From positions 35,463 to 99,462 of the forward strand of contig CAMNSD010000014.1 in NCBI GenBank assembly GCA_946554445.1: 64,000 nucleotides of DNA. The letters are read 5' to 3'. A program made the position numbers and the translations under genes. This stretch comes from an uncultured Lachnospiraceae bacterium (GTDB lineage Bacteria > Bacillota > Clostridia > Lachnospirales > Lachnospiraceae). Under the pieces are notes generated by a model. The model did not search any database. It saw nothing but the letters and a program-made list of their open reading frames with translations, and was not told where the DNA came from. Positions 18,301-27,183 of the stretch are shown one piece after another (the stretch's first letter is position 1; the number at the start of each line of letters is the position of its first letter).

Positions 18301-20350
18301 CGCCACTATTGATGAAGATACCGTCACCATGTTCCAGGTAGATCAGATCCGCTTCCTGTACATCGTCCACGCTGACCTCATCCGCCGAAATACAGTTTAC
18401 CTCAATCGTGAACTGATCGTAATAATTATCCTGGTCTTCCAGCGCATTGAAGACATATTCTTCAAGCCAGTTATTGCCTTTGCAGCATCGGAAATAGACA
18501 GGTGCGTTTTGCACCACCACCTCTTGGGCGTCATCATAATTAGCATCACCTGCATAAGCCATCTGGAGATTATATTCGCCGTCTTCGTCTTCTTTTCCCA
18601 CATATTCTAATATGGGTAAGTTAGTCGAACCGGTGTCAAACACTGCCACATCCCCGTCAGTCTCTTCATCCGCTTCTGCGCCTTCTTCCCCCTCTATCAT
18701 TCCGGTAAAAGAATCATCGAAATCATATCGGTCAAGAGGAATAATCTCGCTGTCCCACTCAGACATCGCTGTCTTATCTTTGATCCGGTAAAGCACGGTA
18801 TCCTCAGAAGGATTTGTCTCAAAATAAAACTCCAGGACATAATACCTAGAACCAGCATCTTGAGATTTTGGTTCTTCTTCCTCATCATCCGTATCACTTT
18901 CTTGATCAGAATCATCCGTATCTTCTATATCGGAATCTTCGACTTTCTCTTCTTCTCCAGATTCTTCTTCAGATTCCTCCTCAGTTTCCTCGGATTCCCC
19001 GTCTTCAATCAGCAAACGCCATACCGCATCCGCCGCCGCTGACTCGTCAGCTCCATTACTGTCGGAAGAACTACTGTCATTAGTACTTTCCGAACTATTA
19101 GAACTACTATCCTCGCTTCCGGCACTGCCGCTACTTTCGTCTCCGTTTCCGGTGTTGCCGCCATCTTCGTTTCCGGTGTTGTCATCACCTTCCCCGTTTC
19201 CGCTTCCGGTATTGTCACCGTCTCCACTTCCAGTGTTGTCATCACCTTCCCCGTCTCCGCTTCCGGTATTGTCACCGCCTTCGCCTTCATTTCCGGTGTT
19301 GTCGTCACCTTCCCCGTCTTTATCAGGATTGTCGTCGCCTTCGCCCTCCTTATCAGGGTTGTCGCCACCCTCCCCTTCTTTATCTGGATTTTCATCACCG
19401 GTACTGCCCTCCGGCTTTTTCCCCTCTTCCGGCTTATCCTTATCATCGTCCGAAGGCTTCTTATCTTCTTGCGGCAGCCCTAAGACATCCGCCTTCGTAC
19501 CTACATATTCATAAGTACCATCATCGTTCTTATAATACACCCCTGTTGTATTAGAACAGGAACTTAAATCACCACAGTATTTTATGGTGGGAACATAACC
19601 GATCACAGCATCCGCATCATACGCAAAGGTCAGATGCCATTCTCCACTATCCTGATTAAATTTAAAGATATCTCCTTCTATGCCTTCCTCATCTAATCCG
19701 ACAGTCACAGTGCCTTTTACCAGCTTGTATTCCCCGTATTTGCCCGCATCTTTATCAGCATCTGTAATCTTGGTCACATATGCCCTCAGCTGACCAGTCG
19801 GGGGATCTAACGGACCATCCGCCACAACGGAATCATATAATTTGATCCAGTCCCGGCTCCCATCCAGACCATCTATCGTCCCTCCGTATGCTTCCTCGTA
19901 TGCAATGGATAGAAAATCCGCATTATCAAAACCGGACGGAACAATCGCCTTGGCCAGAGCCTGCCGCTCCTCATAATCATAAAAAGCAGTATTATCATGA
20001 AAAATATCATAGATGTCTTTCTCAATCGGCGCCTGACCGCCGGTCAGATAGCCAATCGTTCCCGTGGACAGATTATAAGTCTTGGCATTAGAACCTCCCA
20101 TAATATACATTGCCTTAGTAGGCGTAATGTCCAGAATCTTGAAAGGATTACCCTTATCATGTTCCTCCACAATCTCCTTCATGCCCGCAAAGGATTCCTT
20201 CGCATAGACATCATCCATATCCTGTACACGACCGACCAGCCCGTATATTCCGGTGGCCGCCACAGCGGCAGCCGTTACGGCTGCTACTGCCATAACGGCT
20301 GTTTTCTTATTCAGTTTCGGTTGCCCAATCTTCTGAATCTTTTTCATCAT
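15341..20350 (-). CDS. Giant secreted DUF5057-like protein, last gene of the pilus locus
   Basis: This 1669-residue protein has a basic start and one hydrophobic segment (about residues 18-40, AVMAVAAVTAAAVAATGIYG) that acts as signal or anchor. A domain starting NPFKILDITPT with GTIGYLTGGQAP resembles DUF5057 of Lachnospiraceae. An acidic Gly/Asp/Asn/Glu linker spans about 305-495. The second half has two Rossmann-like stretches (YDMIFIGL; WDVLVLGFGNSGSLG) and a perfect EF-hand-type loop, DLNYDGFFAPSE, near residue 1141. There is no LPXTG signal. It lies 64 bases after the giant pilin-like gene in the same direction. A surface or pilus-tip adhesin role is inference; the start could be either of two adjacent ATG codons. 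Confidence 0.7.
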   Translation of the reverse strand: MMKKIQKIGQPKLNKKTAVMAVAAVTAAAVAATGIYGLVGRVQDMDDVYAKESFAGMKEIVEEHDKGNPFKILDITPTKAMYIMGGSNAKTYNLSTGTIGYLTGGQAPIEKDIYDIFHDNTAFYDYEERQALAKAIVPSGFDNADFLSIAYEEAYGGTIDGLDGSRDWIKLYDSVVADGPLDPPTGQLRAYVTKITDADKDAGKYGEYKLVKGTVTVGLDEEGIEGDIFKFNQDSGEWHLTFAYDADAVIGYVPTIKYCGDLSSCSNTTGVYYKNDDGTYEYVGTKADVLGLPQEDKKPSDDDKDKPEEGKKPEGSTGDENPDKEGEGGDNPDKEGEGDDNPDKDGEGDDNTGNEGEGGDNTGSGDGEGDDNTGSGDGDNTGSGNGEGDDNTGNEDGGNTGNGDESSGSAGSEDSSSNSSESTNDSSSSDSNGADESAAADAVWRLLIEDGESEETEEESEEESGEEEKVEDSDIEDTDDSDQESDTDDEEEEPKSQDAGSRYYVLEFYFETNPSEDTVLYRIKDKTAMSEWDSEIIPLDRYDFDDSFTGMIEGEEGAEADEETDGDVAVFDTGSTNLPILEYVGKEDEDGEYNLQMAYAGDANYDDAQEVVVQNAPVYFRCCKGNNWLEEYVFNALEDQDNYYDQFTIEVNCISADEVSVDDVQEADLIYLEHGDGIFINSGAAIQTIAKGEGNGGLSDMPEEVALAIVNRAVTELLPVIVDYDIITSPGPSDQYKDSNYYNLARVFLKEDLAGFYENTGEKDKLADLFNNLESDDFEDNEDNDCHYVNRNIYMVNGDTPLVSDDFPKSFDGDEAKRGFREVLIAIRAENTMLKEEDWLEDEVSKARAIAYIINYSVGMIGDYRDVSILELQPSANLEPDLHVDNNEDRKTTTLYWQKKDSGESGQQIFRSTKIVDVDRVVKSVAEFNGEWADINSAYDMIFIGLDGQLLNREGRDKHTVYNDSELNGLVYHTGDTAYGKDARYDASDITEQKKEALLDYLRAGYPVVVENNCLNVKKSDGEQFRSVNTRYIADNTQMYAFLNEALDQYGDYLYTVREVRGNPEFRAQLNVVKPRIDYQDPEQASLIQSLERTEDGKYEGTILYRITGNQEQKNEDGEEGDNEEVDNTYHGDTSIHLYLDLNYDGFFAPSEELYPTGEIGGYVEGDGQVTVSFEGVESGIIPWKLEVSDANNGYRRDAMMGYFTIQGQVQLPVNVLQVLDDTENQKANLQTQFEKLNNATLSRYLEMAENKLNVKYEFETITSAQLGERIAQNGNYLNQWDVLVLGFGNSGSLGAAQDAVTAYINEGRSVLISYAGATEDTGRLGLDIALLGQSNDMTYSKLGRDGGAYYRYEGLDRDMFADPMPSLQAQKINEGSITCYPFEVGGELGSAFFSDVTTLMAPEYLLDFANNTKDSDVHVTGWYTLNDNSSEGGGGYRVSPRDARNNYYIYSKANVVYVGQNEYPYFYEKDNGEEPKDGVDECKLFVNALTAAYNAGIHNPKVDIVAGFGASATSVESIPIPFDQEFKLNADTEGGILDETVDVYFKFVDNNIAFNKVTKISFYYENGGNPDAELVLADGSINEVDFTPFGSQVWMVENNRLVEVTDGLFRQGVVYRIKAPVVALKGNDEEVSRIFIALDTRYMKGGKERHAIGTDVIALTRAQMFLLE
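19009..19430 (-). repeat. In-frame degenerate repeat encoding an acidic linker
   Basis: Units of the type EGEGDDNPDK and GSGDGEGDDNTG recur about ten times within the 1669-residue protein, followed by a Ser-rich stretch. The DNA repeats share a GGTGTTGTC-like core on the plus strand. Such tracts expand and contract easily and act as flexible stalks. It is not a CRISPR array: units vary in length and there are no unique spacers. Confidence 0.8.
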
Positions 20351-20414
20351 ACCATCTCACATACTGTTTACTTTGTTGCCGGTTTCTGATATTGTTGGTG
20401 ATTTTGCTTTTACA

Positions 20415-23400
20415 CTACTTTTTGGTCCATGAATTCTTTGATCCATCCCATTGGAAAATAGCATCTATCTTATCGCCATCCCACTCTCGCCGGAAAAAGG
20501 TAACTTGATGCATACCTCCGGTTATTTCGTATTTTACCTTAACATTATGAACATACTGACCGGTTTCTGCATATTGATCATTTTGCAGATAAAGCACAAA
20601 GGAAGATAACTCCTTCTCTTCACCTGTTGCGAACGGGAAATCTCCTGCGGTTGGCGCCGGAAGATACATCTTATAAGTATTACCGCTCAACTGCAGCCCT
20701 TCCAGTGTCGCAACGAAATCTGTCTCTGAAGGCAGTTCTTTAAGACCTGCTGTTTTTGTCCACTTTGTCTGCCCTTGACTCCATGTGTAAGTACCATAAG
20801 AAACAACTTTTATCTTATGATTTTGATTCCACTCAGTTTTCATCGGCGTTTTACTAATAAATTCAATCTCGTAATCCGTTCCGTTCTTCGTACACTGCAC
20901 AAGCAAGTTGGAAAGCTTCTTTGTATCACCTAAATTACCGCTCCGATGGAGAGACAAGGAATAATATGTCTCCTGAAGGCCACCCGCTAACGGGAACGAA
21001 GGATCATCCGGCAACGGGAAATATGTCATCCACAGCCCTGATTCATATTCAAAATCCTCCACAGTAAAGAGCAATTCTTTCTCTACCGTTCCTCCTGTGC
21101 CTGGACGATGCACCCATTCCTTACCGTTCTCCTCACAGACAAAAATACCATAAGAGTGTGTCCGCATTTTCTTATTCTGTGTGTCATACCTTACTTCAAT
21201 AGGTTCCACTTCATATGTATGCTGTTTGGCAATATAGCGATAACGTACATAAGTAAACAACTCTTGATTTTGGGCATTAGACCAGCCATCCGGCATCACC
21301 AGCATAGATAACGATCCGCCAGATGTCTGCCAATCTGTACTCTGGAGATTCGGGAACCGCACATCTCCTGCCATCTGGGACGGCAGTGGGAACAACACCT
21401 TACCCTTAAACCAGTCATCATTGATCACCATCGTAAATTCGCTGTTAACTTCCACGTGGATAATACTGTCGTCAAACTGATAATAACGCTTTTCACGCGG
21501 CAGATTCGGAAAGTCAAATCCATCCCAGCCAATAATCTCATAATGATCTGAATCTAAGTTCTGGTACAACATACCCGGCACAATATGATATTTTCCGCAG
21601 GCACCCAGTATATCACCCTGATGTTCCAGTTTCATGAACATACTGCCTCGGGGATCCACCGTTACCTTGCCAGCAAATTCCCGCTTTCCCTCATAGGACA
21701 TCGTCCCTTCATTAAAATAATAGATTTTATTCCACTTAGAAATATCATTCCCTTCGCCCTCATAAAGGCTGTTGGTATAGTTATTCCAAACGGAATCATC
21801 CTGCACAATGTTCTCATAACCACATGGCTTTATCTGTCCGACAATACCAGTACCGTTACCCACTGAATAAATATTCACCGGATCATATGTGATATGTTCC
21901 CCTTTATAACGAACGTTTTTATACTCAAAAGTTAACTTTGGTTTATCCAGCACACTGTAATATACCTCGTTGTGCGGATATTTCGTTCCAATATATCCAT
22001 AGGGCTTATTCTTATCCAGATGCGCAAAATATTCCTCCCTGATTGCCGCCGCATCATCTTCTATGACAGAACCAACCTCATGGTTATTATACTTATCACG
22101 GTTCTCTTTAGATACCGGATCTATCGCCTGCATATAGAAGGTATAGCTTCCGTTCAGATCCAGATCAAATAAGTCCGGTGCGATACGATAGTTATTACCA
22201 CCGCCAATGGTAAAATAAAGCAGGACTTTATCTTTCTCTTTTCCGGTATTATCCACAACACGGACCGCTGTCACATATTTCGGATGATCCGTAGGCAGAC
22301 CCGCGCGGATTTCCTCCAACAGCGTCTCCTCACCATATTTCAAATTACCGCTGAACGGTTTGGCGTTGCTCTTACCTTTCACCGCTGTCAACTCAATGGC
22401 TTCCCCGAAAAAGTATTCACATCTGCCCTGCTCATTGGGACAAACCGAAAGAAGCGACATCGCCTGAATAACAAACTTGAAACTTCCGTCATCCGGCGTA
22501 TTCGGCTCCAGATAGAACGTTGCACTGTGTTCATCCTGGGAAATCAGTTTCAGATAGTCCTTCGGTTTCCACCATGACATGGAAGGATCATATTCCTGTG
22601 GATCAACGATACGCCATGGAAAACCACTATTGTACTTATTTCCCTCACATGAAACCTGTCTGTCCTTCTCGGTACTCTCTCCGCACGCACTGCAGGTCTC
22701 TCCGAGTCTGGGGCCATCGACATTCGTAGATATGGTAAAAGTACATCCCGGCGATATTTCATTGGGACCGTTCCCATCATCTGTGTCCGCCGATTTATAC
22801 AAGCCCAAAGTTGTAACTCGTTTTATGTAAACTAAAACCTCACAGGAAGCGTGGTTATTATCCTCGTCCACCGCATTGGTCGTAATCATCACTTTCACTG
22901 TTCCTGCCGGTTCATCATTCGCTATCTTCAGAATACCGTTCTCCTCATCAAACGGAGTTTCAAACCCTGTCCCACCGGAACCTGCGGACACGACGGACCA
23001 TTTAACGCTCTTGTCCGTCACATTTTCGCCCGTCACCTTAGGCGCGGAAAAATGATATTTCTCGCCAGGCTCCAAAATCACTGCCGTTTCCCTCGCAATA
23101 ATAGAGAGCGTCTTTCTCTTATTAAGCGGTCCAACTTCTGCATCATTGACCGCCACTTTATTACGGATGGTCACGTTATTGGATGTATTGTACTCTCTCT
23201 TACCATCCACAAAAGTCAGTTCCAGCTGAACAACACGCTTTTCCTCCACCTGTGTCAAGTCCACCTCGAACTTAGTCACATGCTCTGCAAGCACCACCCA
23301 ACCAGAATCAGGATCTCCAATTTGCGGAAACCTGACATTGATATTGCCGTTCGGATCCACGTCATCAGGAAGCACATCCAATTCTGCATAATAGAGCGTC

Positions 23401-23846
23401 TCTTCGGCCTTATCCCAATAGAACTGATAATGCTTGTTGCCATTTCCCGGTTCTATCGTTGGCGGAGCAGGAGTGACGCCAGGAGCCGCCGGTGCGGACT
23501 CAACAGGAACGCCATTATACATAATAAGACTCTTTCCCACAGGTTCAAAACCAAACTCGGAATCTTTTAATACCAGCACCCCATCTGACGTAAACGTCTC
23601 ATAGCCCACATAATTAACGCTTCTGGTGGTATCAATCAGGACATCCGACATCTGGTTCATGGCAAGCTGCGCTTCCTGCTGTACACTGATATCGCTGTTG
23701 GCGGAAGCATAGCTTCTGGAACCCACCACGATAAACCCAGATACCGCCACGACGACGATCGCCAGAATTGCCATTGCAATCAAAAGTTCCACTATGGTGA
23801 ATCCTCTCTGATCCTTTCTCATCCTTTTATCTTCTCCCCGTAACAT
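20415..23846 (-). CDS. Giant PilW/PilJ-type minor pilin with large extracellular part
   Basis: The protein has a type III prepilin signal: a leader ending DQRG, cleavage before FTIVELLIAMAILAIVVVAV, with Glu at +5 and the usual 20-residue hydrophobic helix. Ordinary minor pilins have 150-300 residues; this has 1143. An Ig-like (Big_2 style) region lies at about residues 245-345. A Cys-rich stretch follows (CSACGES near 390 and CPNEQGRC near 470), and three tandem repeats of roughly 120 residues begin near 814, 939 and 1057 (FPLPSQMAGD, FPLPDDPSFP, LPAPTAGDFPF). The ATG at 23846 has GGGAG eight bases upstream. It likely forms part of the pilus tip. Function beyond pilin targeting is unknown. 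Confidence 0.8.
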   Translation of the reverse strand: MLRGEDKRMRKDQRGFTIVELLIAMAILAIVVVAVSGFIVVGSRSYASANSDISVQQEAQLAMNQMSDVLIDTTRSVNYVGYETFTSDGVLVLKDSEFGFEPVGKSLIMYNGVPVESAPAAPGVTPAPPTIEPGNGNKHYQFYWDKAEETLYYAELDVLPDDVDPNGNINVRFPQIGDPDSGWVVLAEHVTKFEVDLTQVEEKRVVQLELTFVDGKREYNTSNNVTIRNKVAVNDAEVGPLNKRKTLSIIARETAVILEPGEKYHFSAPKVTGENVTDKSVKWSVVSAGSGGTGFETPFDEENGILKIANDEPAGTVKVMITTNAVDEDNNHASCEVLVYIKRVTTLGLYKSADTDDGNGPNEISPGCTFTISTNVDGPRLGETCSACGESTEKDRQVSCEGNKYNSGFPWRIVDPQEYDPSMSWWKPKDYLKLISQDEHSATFYLEPNTPDDGSFKFVIQAMSLLSVCPNEQGRCEYFFGEAIELTAVKGKSNAKPFSGNLKYGEETLLEEIRAGLPTDHPKYVTAVRVVDNTGKEKDKVLLYFTIGGGNNYRIAPDLFDLDLNGSYTFYMQAIDPVSKENRDKYNNHEVGSVIEDDAAAIREEYFAHLDKNKPYGYIGTKYPHNEVYYSVLDKPKLTFEYKNVRYKGEHITYDPVNIYSVGNGTGIVGQIKPCGYENIVQDDSVWNNYTNSLYEGEGNDISKWNKIYYFNEGTMSYEGKREFAGKVTVDPRGSMFMKLEHQGDILGACGKYHIVPGMLYQNLDSDHYEIIGWDGFDFPNLPREKRYYQFDDSIIHVEVNSEFTMVINDDWFKGKVLFPLPSQMAGDVRFPNLQSTDWQTSGGSLSMLVMPDGWSNAQNQELFTYVRYRYIAKQHTYEVEPIEVRYDTQNKKMRTHSYGIFVCEENGKEWVHRPGTGGTVEKELLFTVEDFEYESGLWMTYFPLPDDPSFPLAGGLQETYYSLSLHRSGNLGDTKKLSNLLVQCTKNGTDYEIEFISKTPMKTEWNQNHKIKVVSYGTYTWSQGQTKWTKTAGLKELPSETDFVATLEGLQLSGNTYKMYLPAPTAGDFPFATGEEKELSSFVLYLQNDQYAETGQYVHNVKVKYEITGGMHQVTFFRREWDGDKIDAIFQWDGSKNSWTKK

Positions 23847-23873
23847 CTTCTACACTCCCTGCTAAGACTATGC

Positions 23874-24413
23874 TTAATACGCTATCACTTGAGATTTTCC
23901 GGTCAATGGAATCATCTCAATCCGATATTTCTTACTACCGCCTTCAACATAAATATTTTCATAAATGACGCCGCCCGCACCAGCTTTAAAACCGCCGTTG
24001 CTACGGTCAAAACGTATCTCGATCTTATCTCCTGCCTCCAACGATGTTTTCGTGACGCCGCTGGCATCATAGCCGACATACACTCTACTGGTTCCCACCT
24101 TCTGGGGTTCTTGCTCTGTCGATGTTCCATCGCTCTCCGTAATGTACATCTTCGTATATACTGAGCCTTCACTGTCCCGGTAAAGTTCCATGTAGGCATC
24201 CGACTTACCCATGGTGGTCACCTTGCAGTCACCGATAGAACGCTGGATATTATTGGCGCAGCTTTTGGCATTGGCACTGAATATCAAAACAATGGAATAG
24301 AAAACCGTACCCATAATGATCGCTATAATAGCAAGCACAATAACCAGTTCTATCAGAGAATAGCCACTGTTATCAATATGAAGTTTGTCTTTTTTATGTA
24401 ATTTTTGGTCCAA
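23874..24413 (-). CDS. GspH/FimT-like minor pilin
   Basis: This 179-residue protein has a prepilin leader ending HIDNSG, followed by YSLIELVIVLAIIAIIMGTV with Glu at +5. The C-terminal part is a small beta-rich domain (for example DKIEIRFDRSNGGF) of the length expected for GspH/FimT. In other T4P systems these proteins prime pilus assembly in a small complex with the other minor pilins. It lies 27 bases ahead of the giant pilin and 92 behind the PilX-like gene. Confidence 0.8.
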   Translation of the reverse strand: MDQKLHKKDKLHIDNSGYSLIELVIVLAIIAIIMGTVFYSIVLIFSANAKSCANNIQRSIGDCKVTTMGKSDAYMELYRDSEGSVYTKMYITESDGTSTEQEPQKVGTSRVYVGYDASGVTKTSLEAGDKIEIRFDRSNGGFKAGAGGVIYENIYVEGGSKKYRIEMIPLTGKSQVIAY

Positions 24414-24505
24414 ACCCCGTTATCCTTCTTCCTGTTCCTATCTCTTCGTCCAGACATCCGATACGCTTCCATAGCTGACTTTCCAGTTATATTTACTTCT
24501 TGTAT

Positions 24506-27154
24506 TTACTTCTTGATCCAGTTCATATACCGGACAATCTCACCGTAATCGATTATCAGATTACCGGCATCATCTACTGTCGGTGCTTCCGCGCCATTGA
24601 CCATACTACCGTCCCCATTGACAAACATATCTATGGGTGTAATCGTATCATCGACATCATCCCTGTTCTTCGCTTCAAGCACCTTATAGAGATCCGTCTT
24701 ATTCTGTTTGATAGATACGGTTGCCGAAGGATCGACCGTAATCTTACCTTTGGCAATAATCAGGCCGGTAAAGTTCCTATCTACCGTCACATCATCATAA
24801 GAAATAATCAGTCTTGTCTTATCATCAATATTTGACACACTTAACGGTTTTCTTGTCAGAATTGCCTGTAATCCGGAATCTGTTTTATAGACCACTGTAT
24901 CACCATAATGATTGTCATCCAGATACTTCTCTACTTCTTTTTCCTTGATGACACTGTTAAACACATAATAATCTTTCGCCAGTTCGGGATCTGACGGCAC
25001 CGTAGAGGCATCCTCCGTCAAATTAAACGTCAGTGCCCTGTAAATACCCGCAATGTCCGTCGAAAGTTGAAGCACATCCGCCTCTTCCTTTATAGCATTC
25101 GGCATTTCATCCGCATTTTCCCCTGTTTCTGTATAAGTGTCAGGATCTACCGGCGGTTTCTCTGTCCCCTCACCCTCTCCGGGCGTTCCTTCTTCTCCCC
25201 CATCAGGATTTAATGTGGCCTGGTCAAGACTGGTAAGCAACCTCACATCGCCGGCAGATGCCGCCTCGCTCACGAGGCTGTTGCCCAGAATCGTATACTT
25301 TATATCTGAATCTGGGTCATTCGTCTCAAAATTTCCTAAAAGGATACCGCCGGAAGCATAGGTATTAAAGTAGCGGTCAATCGACTCTTTATTCGCATTA
25401 AAATTATAATATTGCACGAAATAGCGTTCTGCATTAGTCTTATCCATAACCAGATAATAATAGAGCAGGTTTCCGCCCCGATAGGGCGCATAAACCTTAC
25501 GGATATGCTCCATCTTCGTCACACCAAATTCACTTAAGGACTTACCGCCCAGGCGGTACACCTTCTTATTGAAGTCAACCTCTTGGAATACGCCCTTGCT
25601 TTCCCCTTCACCAGAAGCATCTGCATTGCCTGCCTCTCCAGAACCGCCCGCTTCACCGGTGCCGCTTTCATTTCCTTTTAACATTTCGTCAATGTCACTT
25701 TGTTTCTGTCCATTGATAGGATTCTGACCGATGACTGTCTCCCCGTCCAAGGTTCCAATACACTCCGCCGGCACCAGATAGGCAATCTGGCCGCCCTTGA
25801 CAGCGATGGACTCACCCATCATCACCGGAACGCTCGGCTCGCGCGTCCCTGCTGCAATCTGTTCCCGATAAGCATCCGCCTCCGCTACGGTAGACGCCTG
25901 CCCGATATAGGAACGCCCCGCCAACAAGAGTCTTTTGACGCCCGCCATATCCACGGTGGAGTTCTTACCATTGATGATAATAGCGCTGCTGGCTGAAGAA
26001 TCCACCTGCCATTTTCCGTCAATCTGCGTCTCTCCCGGCCGCGCATTATAAGTAGAAACACCATACCCATAATATTCCTTGGTCAACGTAGCTTTACTGC
26101 CCGAACCGTTCAAAGACAAGTCGTTGGCCACATAAGTCTTGCTGTCCAAACTGACTGTACCGCAATCTAATGTGATATTCTGGGCATATACCCGGTTATC
26201 CTCTCCCGGCATGTTCCTGACTACAAGGGCTGCCGCAGGCCCTTTCACAAAAATATCTCCCTTAACAATCACTCTTCTGGCATTATCCAACGCTAATGAA
26301 TTGGCGGGATAAATACGCAGTCCACCCTTGCCCGTATCATCATTTCCTGCATACACACTGCCTTCCACCGTCGTAGTTCCGCCGCCTTTGACATTATTGA
26401 TGTCATCATCGTCTTTGTCATCATTGATGTCACCGCCACCTACGTCAATCCCCGAATTACCAATCAGGCTGTATTCATACAATCCGTCAATGGAACCGTC
26501 GTTTTCAAAAATCAACTTCGGCAAATCAATACAGATGTCCGTCTGCACGATGGACACCCGGTTCTGACTGTCCGTGTAAGACACGTAAATATTCTTGAGG
26601 ATGATACGATTGTTATTTACCATCTCCATCACCGGTTCCTTTTTGCTCTCTCCCACCGGCGCGCCGCCTCTATCCCAAAGGGTTGCATCTACACCCTCAT
26701 GAGCGGAAGATTCCAGAAAAATATCCGCATCCACATAGGTTTTCAGTTTATCTCTGTTATAAAAACCACTTCCTCTTGCAGGATCCTTCAGACTCTCAAT
26801 CAGGGTATCCATATATGTGGTGGCAAATGTATTGTAACGGTCATCCTCCGTCCCCAGACTCTCCCAGTTCGCCATCACTTCCCGATACGCCACGCCCACC
26901 GCATCTGCGGTAGTATGCTGCAGCCCCGCCATAATCTGCTCCACCACTTCCTCTGCGGAATAGAAGCTGTTCTTATTGCGGACATCAGCTACCTTGATCA
27001 TATAGTTCATATACGCCATCCAAAGCAGGGTGGTGGCCAGAATCCCTATCATTGCCATGGCAATAATGACAATCACAATCGCAGATCCCCTGTTGTCGCG
27101 TCTTTTCCTGTAATTCTTATATGATTGTATGATTTTTCCGCACACTTTGTTCAT
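24506..27154 (-). CDS. Giant PilX-like minor pilin
   Basis: The N-terminus (KRRDNRG then SAIVIVIIAMAMIGILATT) is that of PilX/GspK-type minor pilins. It lacks the +5 glutamate found in the major pilin, as is common for tip proteins. The stretch after the helix, NKNSFYSAEEVVEQIMAGLQ, is a PilX hallmark. The remaining roughly 800 residues are far larger than usual. They include a right-handed-repeat-like region with many short beta-type turns (residues about 230-430) and a Gly/Glu linker near 500-520 and again near 650. Absence of +5 Glu suggests that it sits at the top of the pilus. It is 29 bases downstream of the PilV-like gene. Confidence 0.75.
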   Translation of the reverse strand: MNKVCGKIIQSYKNYRKRRDNRGSAIVIVIIAMAMIGILATTLLWMAYMNYMIKVADVRNKNSFYSAEEVVEQIMAGLQHTTADAVGVAYREVMANWESLGTEDDRYNTFATTYMDTLIESLKDPARGSGFYNRDKLKTYVDADIFLESSAHEGVDATLWDRGGAPVGESKKEPVMEMVNNNRIILKNIYVSYTDSQNRVSIVQTDICIDLPKLIFENDGSIDGLYEYSLIGNSGIDVGGGDINDDKDDDDINNVKGGGTTTVEGSVYAGNDDTGKGGLRIYPANSLALDNARRVIVKGDIFVKGPAAALVVRNMPGEDNRVYAQNITLDCGTVSLDSKTYVANDLSLNGSGSKATLTKEYYGYGVSTYNARPGETQIDGKWQVDSSASSAIIINGKNSTVDMAGVKRLLLAGRSYIGQASTVAEADAYREQIAAGTREPSVPVMMGESIAVKGGQIAYLVPAECIGTLDGETVIGQNPINGQKQSDIDEMLKGNESGTGEAGGSGEAGNADASGEGESKGVFQEVDFNKKVYRLGGKSLSEFGVTKMEHIRKVYAPYRGGNLLYYYLVMDKTNAERYFVQYYNFNANKESIDRYFNTYASGGILLGNFETNDPDSDIKYTILGNSLVSEAASAGDVRLLTSLDQATLNPDGGEEGTPGEGEGTEKPPVDPDTYTETGENADEMPNAIKEEADVLQLSTDIAGIYRALTFNLTEDASTVPSDPELAKDYYVFNSVIKEKEVEKYLDDNHYGDTVVYKTDSGLQAILTRKPLSVSNIDDKTRLIISYDDVTVDRNFTGLIIAKGKITVDPSATVSIKQNKTDLYKVLEAKNRDDVDDTITPIDMFVNGDGSMVNGAEAPTVDDAGNLIIDYGEIVRYMNWIKK

Positions 27155-27183
27155 ACTTTCGCGCTCACCAACCCTTGCCCGTC

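Noticed and set aside
19152..19514. Proline/serine-rich plus-strand frame; also possible CRISPR-like repeats
   Set aside because: Both come from the repetitive acidic linker of the 1669-residue gene; units vary and there are no unique spacers.
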